A stretch of 64,000 bases of DNA. Origin: Oxyruncus cristatus (Eukaryota > Chordata > Aves > Passeriformes > Cotingidae). The notes beneath the pieces were generated by a model. That model was not told the DNA's origin, did not search any database, and saw nothing but the letters and a program-made list of their open reading frames with translations. The stretch is taken from NCBI GenBank assembly GCA_013399855.1, contig VXAY01002132.1, forward strand, positions 1,399,216 to 1,463,215, given 5' to 3'. A program made the position numbers and the translations under genes. The first letter of the stretch is position 1. The number at the start of each line of letters is the position of its first letter. Of the stretch, positions 32,136-44,000 are shown in pieces.

Positions 32136-32435
32136 CCTGGAAGCAAAAGATGAAATTCCATGTTGCTTCAGACCCCCAGAACTGCTTTCTCTGGTAACAC
32201 TGCTTGAAAGAAGTTTGCTTTGAGGCTGGACACATTAAACTATGTTTTCAATGAACCCTGCCTTCTGCCAGTGCCCCCTGGCACCCTGACACCCCCTGAC
32301 AGACAAGTCTCCTTGTGCTTAACGGCTCTGCCTCTGCTCTATCCCTGAATTTTGGCCTTCAATGCCACGTTAACACCCGGGACGGAGCTTCCCCCCAGGG
32401 TACGGGCTCATCATCCCCCTGAAACAGGACGGGAG

Positions 32436-32491
32436 TGACGTCATACAGCTGACGTCATGTAGCAGACGTCACACAGCTGATGTCACCCCGG
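32436..32491. promoter_or_regulatory. Four CRE-like sites in a 14-bp tandem array
   Basis: Two perfect palindromic CREs, TGACGTCA, begin at 32436 and 32450. Variants AGACGTCA at 32464 and TGATGTCA at 32478 continue the same register. The first three spacers are similar (TACAGC, TGTAGC, CACAGC), so the 14-bp unit is a true tandem repeat. CREs bind ATF/CREB-family bZIP dimers. Confidence 0.75.
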
Positions 32492-32564
32492 GGCCATGCC
32501 AGTGCCGCGGCACCGCCTCCTCGCCGCCAGGTGGCGCCACGCCACGCTGACGGCGGCGGCACCA

Positions 32565-32572
32565 TGACGTCA
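32565..32572. promoter_or_regulatory. Fifth perfect CRE
   Basis: TGACGTCA in the context ACCATGACGTCACCCC, about 80 bases from the array and 39 bases before the assembly gap. A match to the full palindrome inside a CpG island is usually functional, though this is inferred. Confidence 0.6.
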
Positions 32573-32610
32573 CCCCGCCCGCCCGCGCTCCGCTCTGAGC
32601 TCTCCCCGCC

Positions 32611-32751
32611 NNNNNNNNNNNNNNNNNNNNNNNNNNNNNNNNNNNNNNNNNNNNNNNNNNNNNNNNNNNNNNNNNNNNNNNNNNNNNNNNNNNNNNNNNN
32701 NNNNNNNNNNNNNNNNNNNNNNNNNNNNNNNNNNNNNNNNNNNNNNNNNNN
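32611..32751. other. Assembly gap (141 N)
   Basis: Unresolved bases lie inside the CpG island. GC-rich bird promoters are often missing from assemblies. Protein frames that run through the Ns are not meaningful. Confidence 0.99.
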
Positions 32752-32773
32752 CGCTGACAGGGCCTCGCCCTGC

Positions 32774-32785
32774 CGCGCGTGCGCA
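32774..32785. promoter_or_regulatory. NRF1-type site
   Basis: CGCGCGTGCGCA; its reverse complement TGCGCACGCGCG fits the NRF1 consensus YGCGCAYGCGCR at all positions. NRF1 sites are typical of CpG-island promoters of housekeeping genes. Confidence 0.55.
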
Positions 32786-32802
32786 CGGGCTTCCCGCCAG
32801 CG

Positions 32803-32816
32803 GTTGCCATGGAGAC
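32803..32816. promoter_or_regulatory. RFX (X-box)-type site
   Basis: GTTGCCATGGAGAC is a near-palindromic X-box of the RFX family, close to the ideal GTTGCCATGGCAAC. It lies 17 bases from the NRF1-type site. Confidence 0.5.
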
Positions 32817-33160
32817 CGCCTCCCCCTCCCCACCCGATCATCTCCTGTCCTTCCCCTCACGGGGCCCGGCAGCGGTTCCTCCCGTCCCGCCCTGCCGCGT
32901 CTCGTCCGTCCCCATCCCGCTCTCGCCCTCCGGGAGAACGGCCCCGCGCCTCCTTAGGCGAAGTCGGCCCGGCGGCCACCGGGGGCAGCCGCGCGCCGCG
33001 GGAAGCGGTGGCGGCCCGGCAGCCTCACGGCCCCGGCACGGGGGGGACGTCCAGTCAAAGCGGGGGGCGGCTGGTCAGGGCCTCCGCTCCGGCTGTCGCC
33101 GAGGTGAATGACGAGTCCGGGAAGAACACCGGCGAAAGGGGAAAGCACACGGCGTAGTAT

Positions 33161-36100
33161 TCCTTGTTCGCGTTTTTTAAAGAACTACAATATGTGGAAA
33201 TACATATATAAATATAAATTGTAAGTAGAGAAATTCACCCGAGCTGCTCGTGAGCATGGAGCTACCATTTAAAATTATCTGTCTTCACAGGTAAAACGTC
33301 AGGCACACCTGTGCAGCTGTAGCCCGTTAAAACTGTGATGTTTTGGGATTATCATGGCTATTGTGCTGCTCATACGGAAATTTATGGAAATACTGAAATT
33401 TCAAGGTGACCAGTTACGTAGCTCAAGCTTTTCCCAAGCTTATCTGTCAAAAGAATGAGCATTGTCTTTTTATTTTGTACTTTACTCCCTGGGGTTGGAC
33501 AGGAAAACTTGAGCCTTTTTCCCACTACATTCAGTTCTGGCTCAAAGTCCTCATATTGAGTCTTACCTGGGAGTCAGGATCAACAGTAACTTCCTCCAGA
33601 TCATCAGTTAATTGTGGTCAGAGGTCTGCCAGTATAAAATCACCTGAGGTGCAGTGTGGGTTGGGGTGTTCATACACTGGATTTGCATTTGGAACCTGTG
33701 ATTTGTATTGAAATCCGAATTTCTTTCTCAATGCTTGGTCTGGCTGTGGCAAGAACCAAAATCCCTCTTGGGCAACGCTTCTCAACAGGCCGAGATGCAG
33801 AGGGAAGAGGTTTAGTGGCACATGGAACACACCACAGCTTCATAAACATCAAGGCAGGCACTTCACTAACAACTACAGATCAGTTCTAATGTGAGCAATA
33901 GAATGTCTCCTTTACACATAAACATTTTCCCATAATTACATCTCTATCCGTAATTTAACGTTACCAAAAGAAGCAGACACTGTTTTGGTTTTTTTGAAAC
34001 ATTGCCTGTTTGTTCCATTTTAGAAGTTGTAGATGATTTTTTTTTACTAAAGGGTTTCCAAGCTCCTGAGGCACTTGTGAGTTTTCACTTCTGGCAAAGA
34101 AATTTAATTTTTAACCCATTCAAACAGTTTTAGCTGGAAACCCAGAATTTTAAGCAAAAAAACGGTTGTTTTGGCAGGACTGAGGGGTGTATTTTCTGCA
34201 GTGAATCGCTTCAGGAGATTTACCCCCGTCAGTACAAGAACTCAAAACTGATGTGAAGAAATCCTTTGGTTTGTGTCTTTCAACACTCCTGTTGGTTAAT
34301 TCAAGTTCTTTCTCAAGTTGCTGCACTGATGGGAATTAGGAGCCCTCTGAAGAAAATCCTGCAAGAACTTGCAAGTGCCCACGGCACAAACAGACTGAAA
34401 ATACTCCAGTTACGTACTGAGACACGATTGCCCGGGCACAGGAGCATCTGGCTGCACAAGGCGCTGAACTGAACTCAAAAGCACTCAAAAGCCAAAGGAA
34501 ATGTAGCATTCCCAATGAAGATGGATCCAAAAGCACCAACACTTACCGGTTCACCCTGGCTACCAAACAGGTATCTCTTTCACAGTGCATTTCAAGGCCT
34601 CTGACCATTCCTAAAGGCAACAAGGATGTGGTTTTCCAGTCGCTTTTTGTTCCCAACATCAGAGGACACGGCCACAGTGACAGGCACAGAGAGGAGAAGC
34701 AGCCCTCCCAAAATCAGGCAGCTGATCTGAGGCAGACTGGCTGGCTCTCCACATAGACCTACTGGACTTCCACGAGCAATTTTTTACTAATTCACGTTCC
34801 CTCCCCAGCAGGGAACTGCTTTGTGTCAGATATGGCTCAGGGCCCCAGTGCTTCAGACTCCAGTAAGAAAATCTTGGCTTAATTTAAAGCGTACTCACCC
34901 TTGAATTACAACTGTGTGGGTGCAGGCAGGTCCCTGAAGCAGCAACACTTGGGATCCACGCTGTGAGAGGCAGAATATTTACTGTCACACTGTGGTTTTG
35001 GGTTGTCTCTGCAGAAAACAACGATTATGGGACTTGTGAACACGATCGGGTGACATTAAAAGGTTTTTAAAGTAACTGCTTGGATTCACCATGCAGTGGG
35101 ATTTATAGTAAATGTGATTATCTGCAGATCTATGAATACACAAATTAGGTATTCTATATAATGTTCCTCTTTATCCCCAGTGTGCTGCAGTCAGTATTGC
35201 TCAACATTTGTGTTTCACTTTCTCTTTGCTCAGTCTCGGGGCAGATGCCCTGATCTCAGTTAGGACTTGTAACGCTGGTGGCTCTTTGGCAGCTCCAGCT
35301 TAACTTTTCAAAGCTTTTCCATACAAATTGATCAGTCCAGATCAGCAGTGATCAGAGAATCAGCCACAGAGGCCAATTCCAATGAGGAGAGTTTGGGTTT
35401 GCATTAATTTATTGTGTTAATTTCCTTCTCATGGATTTGGCCATGCTGGATGACAGAGCTCAGCAGAGTACTCAGAACACTGTCTTGAAAGATCCAAACA
35501 AGCAAGAAGGCAGCATTTTCTTCAAAAGTGGTTTGGTTCGCTTTACTGGAAAGTCAGAATTTTGGGATGGTACAGGCCACTATATCCATCTCCTCTTGGA
35601 AGCATGTTCCCGTTCAGTAAGTCACAGGGCACAGGTTCGAGTAGTATAAACCAAAATTCATGTTGTTCTCCTGGGCAGTGAAGTGAATTCTCATTTCCAA
35701 GGAGAATCAGCATCATTCAGTAAGGACACTGAGCATTAGAGAATCTCTAAACACAGTAAAAATACAATTCCCAACTGAAAAACCTAATCCCTATCCTTTG
35801 ATTTCTTGCAGCATGCTGCAAGGTAGATTTGAACACTTGTTTTTTAAACTATCTGCTAAACCACTAGAGACAGAACAGGTCCAGTGATCAAGATGCATCA
35901 GTGAGACAAAACTCCAGTTGAATCTCCCTCTGTCTCCTGACACAGCTCCAACTTCTTGATTTTTTAAGGATTTAGTGCGGGACAGTTCCATGAAGGATTG
36001 ACTTGCTGGTCTTCTTCTGTTCTGGGTTTTAGACCCAATTACCTCTCGTTTACTTGGGTAGCAGAAGGAGAACAACCGTTGCTTGGCTCCTCAGGCTGCT

Positions 36101-38990
36101 TTGTTAACTGATCCCAAATCCTCTGCCGGTCATGTCGTGACATTTGCAATAGCATTGGATGGATGTTTAATGGACAATTCATTACACCACCTTCTGCCAT
36201 GCACATTTAAAAAGCAGGGGAAACTCTGTTTTTTTTCCCCAGTTTTTCATCCTTCCTGCTGCTGTAAATAGATGAACAGTGAGACCATTAGGAGTCCTTA
36301 CAAATTTACTCACCGAAGCTTTTGGTCCTTGTGCTCCTGCCAACTCCTCCATTTCAGGCAGGATTTATGGCAGACTTCACCCATTCCCACCTGTTCACGT
36401 GCCAGACTGATTCCAGGAGGAGTGCAATGGGAAGGGCCTTGTTATTTGAGATGGAATTCTTGCTAGAAGGAGCTCCAGCAACAAGGAACACCTTTCTGTC
36501 CTGGGAGAACGGGAAAACGCATGTCCAGGCAGAGGAACTTCCCTCCTGGCCTGGGCTGTGTTGAATCACAGCATTGGCCACAAAATGTCCGAGAGAAGAT
36601 GGAGGTGAAATGCAAAAGGGGAGGTGAAGGAGCAACAAAAGATGGTTCTGAGAGCAGGTGAAGAATAAATTACTTTTTTTCCCAGAAGAAAAGCTTCCTG
36701 CTGATGAAGGAAAAGAAAACCCCATGTTTAACCCACTCCAGAAGCATCAGGAGGTGAGCAGTTCTGCGCAGATGGCAAGATAGATTTAGCATGCCATCCT
36801 CTTCTTCCCAAACAGTAAGGGAGACAAACAGCTGGAAAGGACTTCGTACAGGATAATTCCAGTAATCAGCCAAACTTCCAGGGATTCTGTAAAATCACAG
36901 GAATTTTTATACCTAGGGATAAGGTTTGGGCAGACCCAGAAATGCCTGGGTAAGAATCTTCAAATGAAGGGCAGAGAGTCCCTTGAAGGTGCTCTAAGTT
37001 TGTATTTACTGCCTCGTCCAAACCCAGCAGGTACTTGTCTTCGTGCCTCTGATTCACTTTGTGCTGGGATTCTGGAGTCCTGGGCTGTGTCCTTAATGCA
37101 GATTCACTGTGTCTCTTAAAGCAAATTTATTTCAGCTCCATGCAGACCTTATTTGTACAGTAAGAATAATTCTGATTCACTTCACAGGGAGAGCAGGAGG
37201 ATTAATCAACAATTGTGAGGGACCACAGAAGTGCTAAACATTATTAATGGCTCCCGAGTTTTCTTCTCTTGGAAACAGTGGCCATTTCTTCCCATAATGT
37301 TTTTAACAGTTGCTGCTCAGGGAGCTTAGATTGCGGATTCCTGGCTTGTGGTTTGTCCATAAATCACGGGCCTGGAGCCTGCCCAAGACACTCTCGATGG
37401 TCTCAGCAGGAAGTCTGGGCGAGAGAAAACTTGGTTTTCAGTCTGGCCCCGTGAACCACTTTATGGCCAGTCCAGTTTCAAGGTCCCAAGCCAGACATGA
37501 GAGGGATTCTGTCCAAGTTCAAAAGCACGAGGTCTCTGGAATGTCCTTTCAAACTGGTTTCACTGCCTATAAATATTTTCCATCTTCTGGCCTGGAGGAT
37601 ATAGGTTTGACTCCACAGCTGATGAGCCTGGGCAGAGCAGGAGAGGAGGCCATGCTGCTTATCACCAAGTTTGTCAGCACACAAGATTTAATTTGTAGAA
37701 AAATGATCAGAAAAAATTCCACAAACCCCAAAAACCAACCTCAAGAAAAGGAGTCAGGCAGCAGTTAATAAGGTCCCAGTACAAACCAAACCCAATAGAT
37801 CCGTTTTCTACACCAGGCAGGGCTCAGCATTGCTTTGCAGCCAGGACATGAAACAAGCTCTGTGAGATTCCTCCAGATTGGAGATCCCTAATTCCCTTCC
37901 TGGTAGAGCAAATGCAGAAGGGCACAACTAGCCCATTCTGGGCACTTCCAAGCACGATTCCCACAGGCTGCATTCTCTAGGTTCACTGATACCAGGGGCA
38001 CTCTGGCTGCAGGAGGAGCACAGGCCTGATGGAAACTGCTTGGTGATACAACACATCCGAGGATGAGTAACGTGATGTCCAAGTGGAGACCACAGGAGCT
38101 GGAAGAGCACAGCTGCAGCTTCACCACCACAAACAGTGCTGCAGTTGTGATGCAAGATCCATACGAGCCTCCCCTGCTTGCACAGCATGTTTCGAGGTTG
38201 TGCAGAAGGTGAAAACCCAGGTTATAGTGAGCTTCCTACACCTCCCTTTTGCCATCATGTTTGGAACAACTCATCCTTTTCACTGCATTTTTTCACCAAC
38301 GAGCCTCTGTTGCCCTTTCAGAGACAGAGTCATCACCGACAGACCAGCTTCCACCTCTGTTCCTATCAGCACTTCAATGCAAGCCCCTGTCCCATTAGGA
38401 TCTGCTCTGATAGCCAGGCTTATCATCCTCACACACCAGCCCTCCCTGCTCATCTTTGCAGAACAAAAGGGAAAGCTGAGTCTGAGCTGAGGACCCAGAG
38501 CCTGCTGGTGTGTGCAGTGATGAAGCTTAGACAAAGCAGAGTGATAAAGTGTGTGAGATTTGGGCCAAAGCACCCTCCTGATCCTGCTGCCAACTGCTCC
38601 TTCCTGCATCCCAGGACCACCACCACCTCTCACCGTGTCTGATGGGCACAGGGCCACGGGAGGTGTGCACTCCAGTAACAGAAACCTTATTTGATATTTT
38701 AATCACAAATCTCTCATGGCAAAAAAATCAGCACCTCGAGGGCTGCTGGAATTCCTGGAGGATTCCCAGGACGGGGAGGTTAAAGATGTGTCAGTTTATG
38801 ACCATCTTACAACCAAGCACACTCTGCTTCTCACTACAGCAAAGCTTACAAACCACCATCCAGCTCAGGCATTGTATCAACAGCTGCTATTTTTAGGCAC
38901 TTTAACAGGTGAGCAGCTTGCAGGATACCACACTCACCTGCTGTGCTGCTAAGGGATCACCAAAGGTTTAAATTCCTTCAGTCTGTGTTG
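33161..38990. other. Intergenic region, left part
   Basis: AT-richer sequence with many short open frames but no exon I recognise on either strand. In human, DNASE1 lies between SLX4 and TRAP1. I found none of its signature peptides (GDFNAGCSYV-like or SDHYPVEV-like) here. Confidence 0.45.
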
Positions 38991-39548
38991 GAATCACAGG
39001 ATTGTTTAGTTTGGAAAAGCCCTCAAAGATCCTCGAGGCCAACTATGAACCCAGCACTGCCACAGCCACCACTAACCCATGTCCCCAGGTGCTACATTCA
39101 CACAGCTTTTGAATCCCTTCAGGGATGGGAACTCCACTACTGCCCTGGGCACCTGTGCTGGTGCCTGACAACCCTTTCCATGAAAAAAAATTCCCAATAT
39201 CCAACCTAAACCTCCTCGGCACAGCTTGAGGCTGTTCCCTTTTGTCCTGTCCCTTGTTCCCTGGGAGCAGAGCCCGACCCCCACCTGGCTCCCCCCTCCT
39301 GTCAGGGAGTTGCAGAGCCAGAAGGTCCCCCCTGAGCCTCCTTTTCTCCAGGCTGAGCCCCCCCAGCTCCCTCAGCCGCTCCTGCTGCTCCAGCCCCTTC
39401 CCAGCTCTGTTCCCTTCCCTGGACACGCTCCAGCCCCTCAGTGTCTCTCTTGTTTTGAGGGGCCCAAAACTGACCCCAGGATTCGAGGTAGGGCCTCAGC
39501 AGTGCCCAGCACAGGGAGACAGGCACTGCCCTTGTCCTGCTTCCACAC
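38991..39548 (-). mobile_element. CR1 LINE fragment, minus orientation
   Basis: It starts GAATCACAGGATTGTTTAGT, TTGGAAAAGCCCTCAAAGAT and runs through TTCCCAATATCCAACCTAAA, CCTCCTTTTCTCCAGGCTGA and TTTTGAGGGGCCCAAAACTG. These are reverse-complement CR1 blocks. It lies between the CpG island and the TRAP1 3' end. Confidence 0.88.
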
Positions 39549-40237
39549 TACTCCTGATGATACATTAGCAGGGATGTAGGAGGTGGCTCCTTGTTCTTCT
39601 CAACACCCTCTAAACTGCCATGTTAGTTCCTCTTCTGCATCTGAACAAAAACGACATTTTAGGTGATGTTAATAAAACTTCTCAAATGGCCCCTGTGCAA
39701 CAGGACCCTTTTTAACTCCTCTGTGCACAGCCAGGCTTCCTGTAGATTAAAGAGCTGGAGGTTGTCCTGTTCAGCACAGCATCCAAACAGTTAACCAAAT
39801 CCAGTTCCTGCATCTTCATCTGGCAATTTAAAGATAAGCTAAACAAATATCAGGGCTGCTCAGAGCCCCACTGAGCAGGAGAAAGGATTCTGGTAAACCA
39901 CTTTGCATGGTGTAAACCAGACACACAGAGGGAATCTAGGGTGGCATTTCTGTCTGAACAGCCACTGCTCCTTAGAAATGATTCAAAGGGGCAAATTCCA
40001 TTTCCAAAGACAAGGCCGACAGGGTTCATAGCCACAGATTCTCCCGCTTTCCCTCCACACTCCCAGCTACTACTGTTGTTTTCACAGCCCTCTCTTCCCA
40101 CCACGGTCCAGTGCTTGATGCCCTGAAGAACCAAACAGCATCTGAAGAGAGAAGAACTAACAAATCACCAGCTGGAGGACACAAAGACCAACAGTGTAAT
40201 GGGAAGGGAGAAGCTGAGAGGGTCTGGAAAATAAGTG
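39549..40237. other. Intergenic region, right part
   Basis: Nothing recognisable was seen between the CR1 copy and the TRAP1 poly(A) signal. The small overlapping open frames at 39850-40134 have no similarity I recognise. Confidence 0.5.
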
Positions 40238-40243
40238 TTTATT
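40238..40243 (-). terminator. TRAP1: TRAP1 poly(A) signal
   Basis: AATAAA read on the minus strand, about 700 bases beyond the TRAP1 stop codon. It is the first such hexamer in a good position, so it probably ends the 3' UTR. Confidence 0.5.
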
Positions 40244-40940
40244 TATCATAAATACAGATCAGCTAGGCGTGCAGTCTATCCCACAGAAGAGGCAAAAACC
40301 CTGGAGACTCCAGAAAGCCATATGCTGGAAGGCTGTTTCCCAGTTACTTCCCTTTTTCCACAAGACCATGGTGAAGTCACTTACCCAGCAGCTCGGTGAT
40401 CTTTTATACCATGGGACTGCGCTGACATGTTCCTCCAGCAGTGTCTGTGTCTGCCAAGGGCAGCAATCTATCTCCATGCCAGCAAACTCCTCCTGCTTGG
40501 TCAGAGCAGGAGGTTTCTAATTAATTCATTCATTTTGCCGGCGCTTATTCAGAGTACAATGGTGCACAGGGATTCGGTAGATGGGGGGGTGTATTCAGAG
40601 ACCTAACTGGGATTCTTGCTGCCAGCATCTGTTTTGGGAAAGGCCATTTTTAGAAACAGTACGAAAAGAGGCTCTTTAGGCTTGGGCACATAGTTTAAGA
40701 GCAACCTTTGGATTTTGTCCCCACTAAGAGCACTGCACTTCGAACAGGCTGATGATGTATGAACTGATAATTACAGGTGGCTCCTCCCTGTGCAGGGAGG
40801 GCTGGATGTCCCTGGCATTGTCCCTGCCCTCTGCCCCGTGAATCCCATGCTGGACACTGCCTACAAGTAGCTGCTGAGAGAGTGGCTGCACTTGAGGCAA
40901 GAGAGATCAGCACAGAGTTCATCCTTCAGTCCTCGGGGGC

Positions 40941-41042
40941 TCAGTTCTTCTCCAGGATTCTGGTGAGGAGTTCGTTCAGCCGGCTCACCATTGGCCTGGG
41001 ATCCTCATTCAGTCCTGCTGCAATCATGGCATTCTCGTAAAT
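40941..41042 (-). CDS. TRAP1: TRAP1 exon 18 (terminal)
   Basis: Encodes [33 protein letters not shown] and the TGA stop at 40941-40943. Human ends MVGRLNELLVKALERH. Acceptor TCTTTTTCAG. Confidence 0.95.
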   Translation of the reverse strand: MYENAMIAAGLNEDPRPMVSRLNELLTRILEKN

Positions 41043-44000
41043 CTGAAAAAGAGAAGAAAGCACTAAATAAGCAGCAAGAACAACCCGGCATGAGGGAGGA
41101 AGGGAATGTCACTCTCCAGGACTTGCATTCTCAGACCAGGAATGTCAAGGCCAAGTGATAGGGAAACATACTGACTACAAGCCCTGGAAATACCCAGGGA
41201 CCATGGAAAGACATAATTCTTGCCCACTGTAATGGTTCACCCCATTCCCTGCCATGCACGGTCTGCAAGCTGGCTTTGGGGAGGATGGTGCTGCTTCTGG
41301 AGAGGGTCTGGCTCTCACCTGGTCAAGCAACATCTGGGCCAGATCAGGCTGACTGTCCTTCAGCTCGCTGAGCTTCTTAATCAGAGCATGCCTGCGAGAG
41401 AGAGATCAACGCTGAGAGGTGGTGATTTTGTATACAATGAGAAATTTATTTCCAGAACAAGCAGCTAAGCCAAGGTGGGTCACAAAAGGCAACTTTCTTG
41501 CTCCTGTTCTGGGGGCTCCTCTCTTCTCCCCCATCTGTTCCTATAACCTCCCAGCCTCCAGAGGGCTGGACACTGTGTGTGTGGGTGGGTCATGTCAGCG
41601 GTGCCACACAGCCTCACAGATTAAGGCACTGTAGCACAGGCTGCACTTAATAGTGCTGGTGTTGTCCCCTCTTACCCAGTGTTGATCTCCAGGGTGGGCT
41701 GCAGGAGCTGGGCTCGCTCCTCCTGGGTCTTGGCCAGCTGCTGCATGCGCAGGAAGTGGCGGGCGGCGCCCATCTCCAGCACGGTGATCATGGCAGGGTG
41801 GGTGTCCAGCCGGGGCGTCACCTGCGGCACAGACACCCCTCAGGGCTGGGGAGGACAGTGCGTGTGCTGCCGGAGGGTGAGGCCTGAGCAATCCGAGTCT
41901 CCTCAGCACAGACTCACACCAAGCCTCCACACGATTCATCCGCATCCTACAAGCACTGCCTAAACCAGCAGGAAAGCTGGGGGCCCAAATAGCAGTGGGT
42001 TGCAGCCAGACCCAAAGCACTCCCTGCCAATACACCTTTCTAGTCCACAGGCAAGAAAGTTACCAAAAAAGCCTGTTCCGCTAACACGAACATCAACTTG
42101 GAACATGGGCTTTGGTCATTACACAGTAGGATGTGGTTCTTCTGCTCCCACACTGACCATCCAAATGACAAATGTCCTCATCCATACCAATTATAGACAG
42201 GAGGCATGGAGAAGAATGACGTCCCTCAGGGCCCAAAGAAAAATCTGTGGCAGCAGATCCCCAAGCAACCACGACCTTTTTTCCCAAGATCATTACCTCC
42301 ATGGATCTCCTGTACTCGGTCACCCAGACACAGAATACCCACCTTAACTCCAGTGACTCGAGAGCCCAAGGCATTCCTCATCCAGGCCATCAGATCCTCA
42401 GCCTCCTTCTCTGTCAGACGTTCTCCAGCTGGCAGGGGAAGAGGGCACATCTGAGTGTGCATCTATAGTGTGCAGTGGACAGTGAGCTGAGCTCCTGAGC
42501 TCAGCCCCTTTCACACTTCCATTTATCAATTCTCTTGTGGGAATGGGAAGGCAGCACCGCTCAGCACACACCTACATACCCTCATCCCAGACCATGCCAT
42601 AGCCAGGGAGGGCAGGTTCATGCCCTGCCAGGGCCTGCCTGCTGCTATCAGGGCACCAGATTTACATTGTAGGGTTAAAACCAAATCATAGCAATGCCAC
42701 ACACGACATTCCATCTGTTTAAATGTGCTTAAACTTCAATCATGTGGGATGAAAGGGATCTGCAGGAACTCTGATTTGCCTCAGAGCACAAGGGCAGGGT
42801 GGAAAGGAGGGCTCTTGCTCAGGAGCTACAGGAGCAGGGGAGGAGGTTTCCCCTCACTGGTGGCACAGGGTGGCAGCAGGATGGGCCATGGGAGCCTCAC
42901 CTGGGCGGCTCTCCTCAAACTTCTCTTCCTTATAGTGATCAACAACAATGTCTGTCTCCACAGAGATCAGCTTTTTCTTGTCAAACTCACGGAGGTGCAA
43001 GAGTGTCAGCTCATCAAACTGTTCATAGCAGAACAGCACCTGTGCCAAAAGAAGGACAGCAACACATTGTTTGGGATGTAACAGCATTCCTTCCTTCCCA
43101 AGGCAACTCTGCACCAAACAGCAAGAATGTCACATAGGAAACTCAGGTTCAATCCCATGGTGATTATCACTCAGGGCCCCACATGAAAGCAAACCCTTGG
43201 AGGGATTTATTAACATGGGTGGCAGGTCTGCACCTGAACAAGTCCTGCTGCCAGAACCAGCACTGACTCCAGTCCTGAAAGGGCCACGTGCCCACAGAGG
43301 TCACCTGAAACACCATTACAACCCTGCACAGCAGCTCCCAGGCTCCTGCTCTGGGATTCAGCAAAGGTATGAAACAGATGTCAGGACTAGATGTTTGCAC
43401 AAGTACCAAATCACAAAATATGCTGAGTTGGAAAGGACCCGTCAGGATCATCGAGTCCAACTCCTGGCCCTGCACAGGACACCCCAAGAATCCCACAAAT
43501 GTGCCTGAGAGCAAACTGTCCAAATGCTTCTTGAACTCAGACAGGCTTGGTGCTGTGCCCACTGCCCTGTTCCAGTGCTCGACCACCCTCTGGGTGAAAA
43601 ACCTTTTCCTGATATCCAACCTAAACCTCCAGACTCAGGTTCATACTGTTTCCTTCAGTCCTGTCAATGGCCACAAGAGTGAAGAGATTGGTGCTGCCCC
43701 TCAGGAGGGGGAGCACCTCAGACCAGGAGGTCTGACCCGTCTCCTCCAGGCAAAACAAACCAAGCACCCTCAGCTTCTCCTCATACAGCTTCCCCTCCAG
43801 ACCCTTCACCATCCTCGTGGCCTCCTCTGGATGCTCTCCAAGAGCTCCATGTCTTTTTTGTATTGTGGTTAGAGTGTGTGACAGGTCCCTCCTGGCCTCA
43901 CACCACGCTCTGAGCAGAGACAGCGGGCGCCGTGCAAAGGCCCCGCACTGGCAGGGCTCCATCACCGGCCTCGCCGCTCTGCTCGGCTCTGAGCTCCAGC

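Larger units (their letters stand above)
23496..32400 (-). other. Probable SLX4 intron 1 (or 5' flank)
   Basis: Nearly 9 kb without a recognisable protein-coding exon on either strand. It carries four CR1 copies toward its right half and a small duplication near 26300. The acceptor of the first coding exon at its left edge shows that transcription comes from the right, and the nearest CpG-rich promoter-like block is at about 32.4-33.2 kb. A hidden short non-coding exon elsewhere in this span cannot be excluded. Confidence 0.5.
32400..33160. promoter_or_regulatory. SLX4: CpG-rich island, probable SLX4 promoter
   Basis: A sharp rise in G+C and CpG frequency is flanked on both sides by AT-richer sequence. 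It contains five CRE-like sites, an NRF1-type site and an RFX-type site. Lying upstream of SLX4 on the correct side, it is the best candidate for its promoter and non-coding first exon. A GAG|GTGAAT donor-like site on the plus strand near 33102 leaves room for divergent transcription. A 141-base assembly gap in the middle hides part of it, and I cannot see a convincing minus-strand donor in the remaining sequence. Confidence 0.6.

Noticed and set aside
31801..32235. 144-codon minus-strand open frame
   Set aside because: Most of it is the inverted CR1 copy; no coding evidence.
32480..33157. 225-codon open frame across the CpG island
   Set aside because: It passes through 141 N bases and has the Arg/Pro/Ala composition expected from random GC-rich DNA.
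37310..37768. 152-codon plus-strand open frame in the intergenic region
   Set aside because: No recognised motif, no repeat of a known protein pattern and no splice or poly(A) context. Left as chance.
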